In this document: piece after piece, positions 39,688-48,104 of the stretch
Numbering within the stretch: the stretch's first letter is position 1
Layout of the letters: each line of letters begins with the position of its first letter
Assembly: GCF_000787835.1 (NCBI RefSeq)
Contig: NZ_BBPP01000019.1
Span: 74,804-138,803, forward strand
Reading direction: 5' to 3'
DNA length: 64,000 nt
Source: Streptacidiphilus melanogenes
GTDB taxonomy: Bacteria; Actinomycetota; Actinomycetes; Streptomycetales; Streptomycetaceae
Program-made: the position numbers and the translations under genes
Notes under the pieces: model-generated
The model's input: the letters and a program-made list of their open reading frames with translations, nothing else
What the model was told of the DNA's origin: nothing
The model's database searches: none

Positions 39688-39809
39688 AGGTTTCTTAGGA
39701 TGCTCGAACTACGAACTTTCCTGCCGTCCGAGTCGTCGGGTGGCCAGATCGCCCTGCCCTCGACCTCACCCGGGGTGGCGGTGATCCATGCCGTGGAGGG
39801 GCAATCGAC

Positions 39810-41984
39810 ATGTTTCACCGGATTGGGCGGGTTGTCGTCCGACACCCTGTCTGGACGATCGTGGCCTGGGTGGTCGCCGCGGTCGCCATCGTGCTGACGG
39901 CGCCGTCGCTGCCGTCGAGCAGTGACCAGAGCTCCTTCCTGCCGAAGAGCTATGAGTCCATCCAGGCCGCGGACGTGCAGGCGAAGGCCTTCCCGAGCGC
40001 CTTCACCCCGGCCGCGATCGTGCTGCTCCAGCGCACGGACGGCGCGGCCATGGGCAAGGCGGACTACGCCGAGGCCGCCCAGCTCGCGCAGGCGATCGAG
40101 GGCAAGCACATCGACCAGGTCCAGAAGGTCGTGCCGGGCATGCCGTCCAAGGACGGCAAGTACGACATGGTCCTCATCCAGATGGACAGCAAGACCACCG
40201 GTCAGCCGGCCCAGAGCGACGCCGTGCAGAAGCTGCGTGACGACATGCCCGCCCTGGTCAAGGGGACCGGCCTGGACGCCAAGGTCGGTGGCCAGGCGGC
40301 GAGCGCGCTCGACCAGCAGAAGGCCTCCGAGAAGGGCATGGGGCTCACCGGCCTCGGCACGGTCCTGGTCATCGTCATCTCGATGGCGCTGATCTTCCGT
40401 TCCTTCATCCTCACGCTGCTGCCGATCGTCACGCTGTTCGCGCTGGTCGACACGACCGCCAACGGCCTCATCGCGGACGCCACCAAGATCTTCGGACTCC
40501 AGTCCAACAGCTCGGTGTCGTCGATCCTGCTGGTCGTGCTTCTGGGCGTGGGAACGGACTACTTCCTGTTCCTGATGTTCCGTTACCGCGAGCGGCTGCG
40601 CCTCGGTGACGAGCCCAAGGAAGCGATGATCAACGCGGTGGACCGGGTCGGCGAGGCGATCGCCTCCGCCGCCGGGACCGTCATCATCGCCTTCCTCGCC
40701 CTGCTGCTCTCCAGCGTCGGCTTCCTCAAGCAGATGGGTCCCGCGCTGGCGATCGCCGTCGCCGTGACGCTGCTGGCCGGCCTGACCCTCTTCCCGGCCA
40801 TCTGCTCGCTGATCCCGCCGCGTGCCCTGTTCTGGGCGTCGAAGTCGTGGAAGGTGGAGCCCACGGGTTCCCGCTTCGCCTCGCTCGGCCGGATGGTGGG
40901 CCGCCGTCCCGCGGTCATCGCCGCGGTCTCCGGCGTGCTCATGGTTGCGCTGAGCCTCGGGGCCACCGGCTTCAAGGCGACCTTCGACCTTTCCGCGGGA
41001 TCGGTCCCGGCCACGGCCGAATCCACCATCGTCCAGAACGAGATGACGGCCGCCTACTCGGCGGGCGCCGCCGAGCCGACGACGGTCCTGCTGGTCAGCA
41101 CCGACGGCAAGCCGCTCGACCAGGCTCAGCTGCCGGCCTTCGGTCAGAAGCTCGCCACGACCGACGGCGTCGCCGTGGTGGCGCCGCCCAAGCTCAGCGC
41201 CGACGGCACGACGGCCGACTACAACCTGGAGCTGAAGTACGGCGCGAGCTCCGACGCCGCCCTCGCCGCCATCAACGGTGTGCGGGACACCGCGCATGCG
41301 GCGGCTCCGGCCGACACCAAGGCCCTCGTGGGCGGCCTCACCGCGGTCTACAAGGACTTCAACGCGGCGATCAACCACGACTACGGGACGGTGTTCCCGG
41401 TCGCGGCGATCCTCATCATGATCATCCTGGGTCTGCTGCTGCGCAGCGTGGTCGCCCCCTGGTACCTGATGGCGTCCGTGGCCCTGGGCTTCGGCGCGAC
41501 CCTCGGCTCGACCGTGCTGATCTTCCAGAACCTCAAGGGCGACGCCGGGCTGATGTTCATGCTGCCCGTCATCATGTACCTCTTCGTCGTGGCGATCGGC
41601 ACGGACTACAACATCCTGATGATCGCCCGTCTTCGGGAGGAGGCTCAGGAAGGTCGAGAGCCGCGTGAGGCCGCGTCGATGGCGGTTCGTCACGCCGGTC
41701 CGACGGTGGCCGCAGCCGGGTTCATCCTTGCCGCGACCTTCGCGATGCTGGCGCTCGGCGGGGGTTCCTTCCTCGTCCCGATGAGCTTCGCGCTGAGCTT
41801 CGGCATCTTCCTCGCCGCCTTCGTGATGGCGATGTTCTTCACCCCCGCGCTCACCGCGCTCATCGGCCACGCCGCCTGGTGGCCCGGTCACGCGGACCGC
41901 CGCCGGGCGGAGAGCAGCCGCGTGGTCGCCTCCTCGGCGGGCACCCGCTCCCAGGACGACGAGCTGGATCCCAGCCGCCGCTAG
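39810..41984 (+). CDS. MMPL-family transporter
   Basis: The product is 724 residues. Its topology is that of the family, with two large outer loops (about 35-175 and 385-530) and two helix bundles. The proton-relay motifs GVGTDYFLFLMFRYRERL and VAIGTDYNILMIARLREE are intact. The protein is more like the MmpL/actinorhodin-exporter type than the first MMPL of the window, in that both motifs read GTDY. GGAGGGG before the ATG fixes the start. It lies 280 bases after the TetR gene and behind the 18-base palindrome, so export of a lipid or drug under TetR control is probable. A hairpin follows. Confidence 0.93.
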   Translation: MFHRIGRVVVRHPVWTIVAWVVAAVAIVLTAPSLPSSSDQSSFLPKSYESIQAADVQAKAFPSAFTPAAIVLLQRTDGAAMGKADYAEAAQLAQAIEGKHIDQVQKVVPGMPSKDGKYDMVLIQMDSKTTGQPAQSDAVQKLRDDMPALVKGTGLDAKVGGQAASALDQQKASEKGMGLTGLGTVLVIVISMALIFRSFILTLLPIVTLFALVDTTANGLIADATKIFGLQSNSSVSSILLVVLLGVGTDYFLFLMFRYRERLRLGDEPKEAMINAVDRVGEAIASAAGTVIIAFLALLLSSVGFLKQMGPALAIAVAVTLLAGLTLFPAICSLIPPRALFWASKSWKVEPTGSRFASLGRMVGRRPAVIAAVSGVLMVALSLGATGFKATFDLSAGSVPATAESTIVQNEMTAAYSAGAAEPTTVLLVSTDGKPLDQAQLPAFGQKLATTDGVAVVAPPKLSADGTTADYNLELKYGASSDAALAAINGVRDTAHAAAPADTKALVGGLTAVYKDFNAAINHDYGTVFPVAAILIMIILGLLLRSVVAPWYLMASVALGFGATLGSTVLIFQNLKGDAGLMFMLPVIMYLFVVAIGTDYNILMIARLREEAQEGREPREAASMAVRHAGPTVAAAGFILAATFAMLALGGGSFLVPMSFALSFGIFLAAFVMAMFFTPALTALIGHAAWWPGHADRRRAESSRVVASSAGTRSQDDELDPSRR

Positions 41985-42016
41985 GCAGCTGAGTCCGCGT
42001 CGGAATCTCCGGCACC

Positions 42017-42053
42017 CGCGAGGGCCGCAGCCGTTTCGGCTGCGGCCCTCGCG
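42017..42053 (+). terminator. Terminator after the second MMPL gene
   Basis: CGCGAGGGCCGCAGCCG pairs perfectly with CGGCTGCGGCCCTCGCG around a TTT loop, a 17-base stem 32 bases past the stop. Confidence 0.82.
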
Positions 42054-42098
42054 CTGCTCTCCGGCCTTCCGGTCCGGGCGGGTGTTAACCTCACGCGC

Positions 42099-42632
42099 AT
42101 GCCGGAACTGCTCTTGCCTACGGCCCGCCTGCACGCCTCCTGGCTCGCCGCCCGTGCGGAGTGGCCGGCCGGCGCGCACCAGGACGGCACCGGACTGCGG
42201 CTGGCCGCTGATCTGGATCTGGACACCCCCGAGGACTTCGCCGCCTGGGTCGAGCTGCTGCTGGTCCAGTCCGACCGGACACTGCCCTTGCCCGAGGGGG
42301 CGGTGCACGCCACGCACTGGTGGATCGTCGAGGACGACGAGTACCTCGGTGCGATCGACCTGCGGCACTACGTCAACCAGTTCCTGTACGACAGGGGCGG
42401 CCACATCGGGTACAGCGTCCGGCCCTCCGCTCGTGGGCGGGGCGTCGCCACCTGGGCGCTCGGCGCGGTCCTGCCACGCGCCCAGGAGCTGAGCCTGCGG
42501 CGGGTACTGCTCACCTGCGACGAGGGGAACGTCGCGTCGGCGCGCACGATCGAGGCGCACGACGGGGTGCTGGAGGATGTGCGCCCGATCTCCCCACGGG
42601 TGAAGAAGCGACGGTACTGGATCGCCCTCTGA
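42099..42632 (+). CDS. GNAT-family N-acetyltransferase
   Basis: The product is 177 residues. The acetyl-CoA binding loop GYSVRPSARGRGVATWALG (motif A, R/Q-x-x-G-x-G/A) and the following VLLTCDEGNVASARTIEAHDGVLE block are typical of the small RimJ-like GNAT group. The substrate is unknown. TAACCT ends seven bases before the ATG and no ribosome binding site is present, so it is probably leaderless. It converges on the chelatase gene. Confidence 0.9.
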   Translation: MPELLLPTARLHASWLAARAEWPAGAHQDGTGLRLAADLDLDTPEDFAAWVELLLVQSDRTLPLPEGAVHATHWWIVEDDEYLGAIDLRHYVNQFLYDRGGHIGYSVRPSARGRGVATWALGAVLPRAQELSLRRVLLTCDEGNVASARTIEAHDGVLEDVRPISPRVKKRRYWIAL

Positions 42633-42787
42633 GTCACCCTGCGCCGACGCTCAGTGCGTCCCCGTGTCGTGCCCCGTGCCGATGCGGGGGCCCGGAGCTT
42701 GTCAGGGTTGGCCACCTGGTGGATCGCGGTGATCCGGCACCACTGTGACGTTGGATATGACGCGCGCCGCACGGACGTTGGGCCCGG

Positions 42788-43540
42788 CTACGCGCTGGCG
42801 GCGAACTCCGCGGGCCGCGTTGTCAGTGCCTCCGCGTAGCGTTGCACCAGCAACTCGGCGAGGTCGGGGGACGCGCCGATGGGCGCGGCGACGGCGGCGA
42901 TGTCCGCCGTCGCCGCCTGGGCCGCGATGCGGTCCGGGAGCAGGCCGGGGGCCAGGAGGTAGGGGGCGACGGCGAGTCGGCGCAGGCCCTGCGCACGCAG
43001 GAGCTGTGCGGCCTCGGCCACCGACGGGGGCGCTGCGGAGGCGTGGGCCACGGCCACGCCTCCCCAGCCCGCCGCGCGCTGCCACGCAGCGGCGGTCGCC
43101 CGGGTCGCCGCGTTCGCGGCCGGATCGGAGGAGCCGGCGGAGGCGAGGATGACGCCGGTGTCGGCGGCGGGGCGTACGCCCACCTCGGCCAGGCGGTGCT
43201 CCAGCGCGCGCCACAGCAGCGGCGAGGGGCCGAGCACGTCGGCCAGGTGGACGGTCAGCCGCGGCAGTCGCCCCGCGGCCTCCCGCAGCACGCCGGGGAT
43301 GTCGGTCTTCGCGTGGTAGGCGCGCGCCAGCAGCATCGGCACGGCCACGACGGGCCCGTCCCCCTCCTCGGCCAACTGCTCCAGCGTGCGCGGGATCCGC
43401 GGGGCGCAGTGGTCGAGGTAGCCGACGCGCACGTCCAGGCCGGGGCGCAGGGCGCGGGCCCGGAGGACGAGCGCGTCCATCGTCGCGGCGTGCCGCGGAT
43501 CGCGGCTGCCGTGGGCGAGGAGGAGCAGACGGGCGTCCAT
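42788..43540 (-). CDS. Sirohydrochlorin chelatase (CbiX/SirB-like)
   Basis: The product is 250 residues made of two similar halves, as in the long class of these enzymes. The metal-ligand histidines are His 10 in LLLAHGSRD and His 76 in RAYHAKTDIP. The second half lacks them (ILASAGSSDP), as usual. The enzyme inserts iron into sirohydrochlorin to make siroheme. As the last gene of the sulfur operon it would serve the siroheme-dependent sulfite reductase encoded at the other end. It starts four bases after ssuC. Confidence 0.88.
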   Translation of the reverse strand: MDARLLLLAHGSRDPRHAATMDALVLRARALRPGLDVRVGYLDHCAPRIPRTLEQLAEEGDGPVVAVPMLLARAYHAKTDIPGVLREAAGRLPRLTVHLADVLGPSPLLWRALEHRLAEVGVRPAADTGVILASAGSSDPAANAATRATAAAWQRAAGWGGVAVAHASAAPPSVAEAAQLLRAQGLRRLAVAPYLLAPGLLPDRIAAQAATADIAAVAAPIGASPDLAELLVQRYAEALTTRPAEFAASA

Positions 43541-43544
43541 CAGG

Positions 43545-44465
43545 TCACCGCCGTGCCGTCAGCAGGCCGCGGGAGCGCAGCACGCGTCGCTCGATCGGGT
43601 TGAAGATGAGCAGTTCGATCCCGATGCCGACGAGCAGGATCAGAATGATGGTGGCGAGAACGCCGGGCATGTCGAGATTCTCGCGGGAGAACTCCAACTG
43701 CGCGCCCAGGCCGAGGCCCAGCGCGGGGGAGCTGGCGATGAGCTCGGCGGCCATCAGGGAGCGCCAGGAGAACGCCCAGCCCTGCTTGAGCCCGGCGACG
43801 TAGCCGGGGAGGGCGGCGGGCAGCAGGACGTGCCGCACGCCGCGCAGCCCGGTGGCGCCCAGGGTGCGGCCGGCACGCAGGTAGATCGGCTGCACCTGGT
43901 CGACGCCGGCGACGAGGCCGTTGGCGATCGAGGGGACGGCGCCGAGCAGCACGACGGCGTAGATGGTGGCGTTGGACAGGCCGAACCAGATGACGGCCGC
44001 CGGCACCCAGGCCACCGAGGGGATGGACTGGAGCCCGGAGAGGATCGGGCCGATCGCCGCACGGACGGGCTTGACCCGGGCGACCAGCAGGCCGATCGGG
44101 GTGCCGATGAGGACGGAGATCAGGAAACCCAGCACACCCCGGGACAGGGAGGTCCAGATGACCGAGAGGATGGTCCCCTGCAGCCACTGGTCGTGCAGGC
44201 TGTTCCACACGTCCAACGGGCTGGGCAGCAGGTCCGGGCGCTTGAGGTGCGCGGAGTACGCGAGCTGCCAGACCACCAGCACCAGGGCGATGGCGATCAG
44301 GGGCGGCAGCACCTTGCCGGTGAACACCCGCACCAGCGGGGTCCGTTCGACGGTCTGCGTCTCCAGCGCGTCCAGTCCGGCGCTGATGTCGGAGACGTCC
44401 GAGGAGGAGTCGGCCGTGGTCTCCGCGGGCTCGAGTGCGGTGCTGGTCAGCTCAGTGCTGGACAT
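43545..44465 (-). CDS. ssuC: Sulfonate ABC transporter permease
   Basis: The product is 306 residues with about six helices. A cytoplasmic N-terminal extension of some 50 residues is followed by LPPLIAIALVLVVWQLAYS. The BPD_transp_1 core carries the ATPase-contact loop RTLGATGLRGVRHVLLPAALPGY. The family includes sulfonate, taurine and nitrate importers, and the genomic context points to sulfonates. The ATG lies 14 bases inside the end of ssuB, which supports coupled translation. Confidence 0.9.
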   Translation of the reverse strand: MSSTELTSTALEPAETTADSSSDVSDISAGLDALETQTVERTPLVRVFTGKVLPPLIAIALVLVVWQLAYSAHLKRPDLLPSPLDVWNSLHDQWLQGTILSVIWTSLSRGVLGFLISVLIGTPIGLLVARVKPVRAAIGPILSGLQSIPSVAWVPAAVIWFGLSNATIYAVVLLGAVPSIANGLVAGVDQVQPIYLRAGRTLGATGLRGVRHVLLPAALPGYVAGLKQGWAFSWRSLMAAELIASSPALGLGLGAQLEFSRENLDMPGVLATIILILLVGIGIELLIFNPIERRVLRSRGLLTARR

Positions 44466-45234
44466 GGCGGCGGATCTCCCCTCGGAGCTTGTCGGTGATC
44501 TCCACCGCGAGGTCGGCGACGCCGGCCGACTCGATGCGGCGCGGCTGCGGCAGGTCGATGGCCCACTCCTGGGCGATGCGCCCGGGGCGGGAGGAGAGCA
44601 GCACCACGCGCTGGGCCAGTCGCACGGCCTCGCGCACGTTGTGGGTGACGAACAGGACGGAGAGCTCCGTCTCGTTCCAGATCTGGATGAGCTCCTCGTG
44701 CAGGACGTCCCGGGTGATCGCGTCCAGCGCGGCGAAGGGCTCGTCCATCAGCAGCACCTTGGCGTCCTGGGCCAGGGCGCGGGCCATCGCGACGCGCTGG
44801 CGCATGCCGCCGGACAGCTCGTGGACGCGCTTGCCGTGGGCGCCGCCGAGCCGCACCAGCTCCAGCAGGCGCTGGGCCTCGGCGCGGCGCTCGCCGCGCG
44901 GGACGCCGCGCAGGCGCAGGGCCAGCTCGATGTTCTGGCCCGCGGTCAGCCACGGAAAGAGCGCGTGCTCCTGGAACATCAGCGCGGCGCGGCCGCCGGG
45001 CACCTCGATCGACCCCGAGGTCGGCTGGTCGAGCCCCGCCACGAGGTTGAGCAGGGTGGACTTGCCGCAGCCGGAGGCGCCCAGGAGGCAGACGAACTCG
45101 CCGGGGGCGACGTTCAGGCTGATGTCGTCCAGGACGACATGGGCCGCGGAGCTGCGGCCGAAGGACTTGGTGACGTGGTCGAGCCGGACGGCGGTGTCGA
45201 CCACGGGGGTGGCCTCGGTCAGCAGGGCGGTCAT
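44452..45234 (-). CDS. ssuB: Sulfonate ABC transporter ATPase
   Basis: The product is 260 residues with Walker A GASGCGKSTLLN, the signature LSGGMRQRVAMARALA, Walker B VLLMDEPFAALD and the switch His in FVTHNVREA. The closing RIAQEWAIDLPQPRRIE segment is shared with SsuB/TauB/NrtD proteins. It powers uptake through SsuC. The ATG follows a GGAGGTGACCGC region. A repeat and a hairpin separate it from ssuA. Confidence 0.93.
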   Translation of the reverse strand: MTALLTEATPVVDTAVRLDHVTKSFGRSSAAHVVLDDISLNVAPGEFVCLLGASGCGKSTLLNLVAGLDQPTSGSIEVPGGRAALMFQEHALFPWLTAGQNIELALRLRGVPRGERRAEAQRLLELVRLGGAHGKRVHELSGGMRQRVAMARALAQDAKVLLMDEPFAALDAITRDVLHEELIQIWNETELSVLFVTHNVREAVRLAQRVVLLSSRPGRIAQEWAIDLPQPRRIESAGVADLAVEITDKLRGEIRRHVQH

Positions 45235-45270
45235 GCGGTCACCTCCTGGTACTGGCTGCGGTCGGGGGGA

Positions 45271-45330
45271 GTCTGTGGTGGAGCGGTCTGTGGTGGAGCG
45301 GTCTGTGCTTGGGCGGTCTGTGCTTTGGGT
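45271..45330. repeat. Four tandem 15-base repeats between ssuA and ssuB
   Basis: Units follow GTCTGTGGTGGAGCG, the first two identical and the next two with a few changes. The 15-base period is a multiple of three, and a frame on the minus strand reads repeated QTAPP/QTAQA units, but no independent start codon or gene can be supported. Confidence 0.8.
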
Positions 45331-45343
45331 CTGTGGCCGAGGG

Positions 45344-45383
45344 CCGCTCCGCGCCGCCTTGACTGGGCATCGACGCGGAGCGG
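45344..45383 (-). promoter_or_regulatory. Intercistronic hairpin after ssuA
   Basis: CCGCTCCGCG and CGCGGAGCGG form a perfect 10-base stem with a 20-base loop, 36 bases past the ssuA stop. As with livK, it may hold the binding-protein message in excess of the downstream genes. Confidence 0.5.
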
Positions 45384-45418
45384 AGCGGCTCCCGGAGTCT
45401 GTCGGGCCGGAGTTCCGG

Positions 45419-46558
45419 CTACTGCGCGCCGAGTCCGGCGGCGGAGACGGCGGGCTTGCCCTCCGCGGTGAGGACCTGGTTGAGCAGGGTCAGGTCGTAG
45501 ATCCCGGAGAGGTTCGGCTGCTTGATGAAGCCGGCCGTGACGGCGTGCTGGGCCTCGGCCTGGAGGGAGGAGGCCAGCGGGTCGTTGGTGACGGACAGCT
45601 CGCTCCAGGCGGCGTTGAGCACGCTGTCGCCGAGTGCCTTGCCGGTCAGGACCTTGAGGGCGGCGTTGGCGTCCTGCTTGGCCTGGGCCGGGTTCGCGGC
45701 GATCCAGGCGTTGGTGTCCACCGAGGCCTTGAGCACGGCCTTGACCACGTCCGGGTGGGCCCCCAGGAAGCTCTGCGAGACGATGACGTTGGTGGAGACG
45801 AACTGGGCGTTCGGCCACAGCGTCTTCTCGTCGACCAGGACCTTGGCACCCTCGGCGACCAGCTTGGAGGCGGTGGGCTCGGGGACCCAGGCGCCGTCGA
45901 GCTGACCGGAGGCGTAGGCGGCCGGGGTGAGCGAGTTGTCGGTGCGGATCACCGAGACGTCGCCCGCGCCGGTCTTCGGGTCCTCCTTGTAGCCCTTGCC
46001 CGCAAGGAAGTTGAGCAACGCCACGTCCTGGGTGTTGCCGGCCTGCGGGGTGGCGATCTTCTTGCCCTTGAGGTCGGCCACAGTCTTGATCTTCGCGGGG
46101 TTGACGACCAGCTCGGCGCCGCCCGAGGTGGCACCCGAGATGATCTTCAGGGCGCTGCCCTGCGACTTCACATAGCCGTTGATCGCGGGGGAGGGGCCGA
46201 TCCAGGCGATGTCGATCGCGCCGGAGTTGAGCGCCTCGATCTCGCTGGGGCCGGCGTTGAAGATCTGCGTGGCGATCTTCGTGCCGCCCAGCGCCTTGGC
46301 GAACTGCCCGTCCTGGATGCCGATCAGCGGCGTCGCGTGCGTCAGGTTGGCGAAGTAGCCGATGTGCACGGTGCTCGCGGAGAGCGCCGCGCCGGAGGCG
46401 GCCGAGGCGGAGCTGCTGGAGTTGTCAGAGGAGGTGGAGGCGGCCTGCGAGCCGTAGCCGCAGGCGCTGAGCAGCCCGGCGGCGGTCACAGCGGCGACGC
46501 CGGCCAGCGCGGCACGTCTGATCCGGGTGGTGCGGGACGAGCGGGTGCGGTGCGACAT
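45419..46558 (-). CDS. ssuA: Sulfonate ABC transporter substrate-binding lipoprotein
   Basis: The product is 379 residues. A twin-Arg-rich basic N-terminus leads into a signal that ends in the lipobox LLSAC (Cys 33), followed by a long Ser/Ala linker. The mature protein is a type II binding protein of the SsuA/TauA/NMT1 family: VHIGYFANLTHATPLIG, SEIEALNSGAIDIAWIGPSPA and QAGNTQDVALLNFL are typical. It would bind alkane- or arylsulfonates outside the cell as an alternative sulfur source. It lies 247 bases after cysN. Confidence 0.92.
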   Translation of the reverse strand: MSHRTRSSRTTRIRRAALAGVAAVTAAGLLSACGYGSQAASTSSDNSSSSASAASGAALSASTVHIGYFANLTHATPLIGIQDGQFAKALGGTKIATQIFNAGPSEIEALNSGAIDIAWIGPSPAINGYVKSQGSALKIISGATSGGAELVVNPAKIKTVADLKGKKIATPQAGNTQDVALLNFLAGKGYKEDPKTGAGDVSVIRTDNSLTPAAYASGQLDGAWVPEPTASKLVAEGAKVLVDEKTLWPNAQFVSTNVIVSQSFLGAHPDVVKAVLKASVDTNAWIAANPAQAKQDANAALKVLTGKALGDSVLNAAWSELSVTNDPLASSLQAEAQHAVTAGFIKQPNLSGIYDLTLLNQVLTAEGKPAVSAAGLGAQ

Positions 46559-46664
46559 GGGAGAGGTTCCTCACGGTGACGAGTGGCAAGTCCTCGGTCG
46601 GGACAGGCCAGGACAGGACGAGGCGGTGCGGCTGCGTGCCGACGCGTGGGCGTGAGCCCGCGCG

Positions 46665-46793
46665 TCAGCGGCACATCGGTCGACAGGCGCCGATGGCGCC
46701 GCGGCCGGCCCCCAGCGCGCCGCTGCCGACGCGCCCGCCTTCCTTCGCAAAGAGCGAGAAGACCTCGCCACTCATCGTGTGATTGCCCTTCAT
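46665..46793 (-). CDS. Possible short cysteine-ending leader ORF upstream of ssuA
   Basis: A 42-codon frame begins 12 bases after the cysN stop and ends 106 bases before ssuA. It closes with GAIGACRPMCR, two cysteine codons within the last six. An internal ATG (codon 7) has AAGGG nine bases upstream and is the better start. Position and late cysteines fit a cysteine-sensing leader, but the rest of the sequence does not resemble the leader upstream of sir. Confidence 0.3.
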   Translation of the reverse strand: MKGNHTMSGEVFSLFAKEGGRVGSGALGAGRGAIGACRPMCR

Positions 46794-46805
46794 GAGACCG
46801 GTGGC

Positions 46806-48104
46806 TCAGAACGCCTCGCCCGCCATGCCGGCGGTGAGGGTGGTGCCGTCGGCCTGGTCGATCAGCAGGAACGAGCCGGTTCGGCGGTTGCTGCGGTAGT
46901 CGTCCAGGGCCAGGGGCTCGGCGGTGCGCAGCACCACGCGGCCCAGGTCGTTGACGTTCAGGCTCCCGGGGCGCTCGACCTGTTCCAAGGTGTCGACCGA
47001 GATCGCGTAAGGGATGTCCTTGACGATCGCGCGCACGGTCCGGGTGGTGTGCTTGAGCAGCACCTTGTCGCCGACACGCAGGGGGCGCTCGGCCAGGTGC
47101 GCCACGGTGGCGACCACGTCCTGGGTCGGCTCGGGCGCGGGCCCGGCCGCGATCAGGTCGCCGCGGGAGATGTCGATGTCCTCGGCCAGACGAACCGTCA
47201 CCGACTGCGGCGCCCAGGCGATGTCGCGCTCCTCGCCCAGCACGTCGATCCCGGCGACGGTGGTGGTGATGCCGGCGGGCAGCACCGTCACCTGGTCGCC
47301 GGTGCGCAGCACGCCGGAGGCGAGCTGGCCGGCGTAGCCGCGGTAGTCGGGGTGCTCGGCGGACTGCGGCCGGATCACGTACTGGACGGGGAACCGGGCC
47401 GGCTCCTCGCTCGGGTCGGAGCCGACGGGGACGGTCTCCAGGTGCTCCAGCAGCGTCGGGCCGCCGTACCAGTCCATGTTGGCGGACGGTTCGACCACGT
47501 TGTCCCCGGCCAGCGCGCTGATCGGGATCGCGGTGACGTCCCTGACGCCCAGCGACGCGGCGTACGCGCCGAACTCCTCGGCGATGGCCGCGAAGACCGG
47601 CTCGGCGTAGTCGACCAGGTCCATCTTGTTGACCGCCAGCACCACGTGCGGGACGCGCAGCAGTGCGGCGACGGCCGCGTGGCGGCGGGTCTGCTCGACG
47701 ACGCCGTTGCGGGCGTCGACCAGCACCACCGCGAGCTCGGCGGTGGACGCGCCGGTCACCATGTTGCGGGTGTACTGCACGTGCCCGGGGGTGTCGGCCA
47801 GGATGAACCGGCGCCGCGGCGTGGCGAAGTAGCGATAGGCGACGTCGATGGTGATGCCCTGCTCGCGCTCGGCCCGCAGGCCGTCGGTGAGCAGCGCCAG
47901 GTCCGGGGCCTCCTGGCCGCGCTTGCGCGACGCGTGCTCGACGGCCTCCAGTTGGTCGGCGAGCACCGACTTGGAGTCGTGCAGCAGGCGGCCGACCAGG
48001 GTGGACTTGCCGTCGTCGACGGAACCGGCGGTGGCGAAGCGCAGCAGCGAGGTCGCGGCCAGCTCCGAGGCGGTGAGGGAGTCGGCCTGGGTGGTGCTGG
48101 TCAT
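46806..48104 (-). CDS. cysN: Sulfate adenylyltransferase GTPase subunit
   Basis: The product is 432 residues. It is an EF-Tu-like GTPase that drives ATP sulfurylase: G1 AGSVDDGKSTLVGRL, G3 LADTPGHVQY, G4 VNKMDLVDY and G5 IPISAL are all intact, followed by two beta-barrel domains. It has no fused APS kinase domain; CysC is encoded separately nearby. The ATG overlaps the cysD stop by one base (TGATG). Confidence 0.97.
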   Translation of the reverse strand: MTSTTQADSLTASELAATSLLRFATAGSVDDGKSTLVGRLLHDSKSVLADQLEAVEHASRKRGQEAPDLALLTDGLRAEREQGITIDVAYRYFATPRRRFILADTPGHVQYTRNMVTGASTAELAVVLVDARNGVVEQTRRHAAVAALLRVPHVVLAVNKMDLVDYAEPVFAAIAEEFGAYAASLGVRDVTAIPISALAGDNVVEPSANMDWYGGPTLLEHLETVPVGSDPSEEPARFPVQYVIRPQSAEHPDYRGYAGQLASGVLRTGDQVTVLPAGITTTVAGIDVLGEERDIAWAPQSVTVRLAEDIDISRGDLIAAGPAPEPTQDVVATVAHLAERPLRVGDKVLLKHTTRTVRAIVKDIPYAISVDTLEQVERPGSLNVNDLGRVVLRTAEPLALDDYRSNRRTGSFLLIDQADGTTLTAGMAGEAF

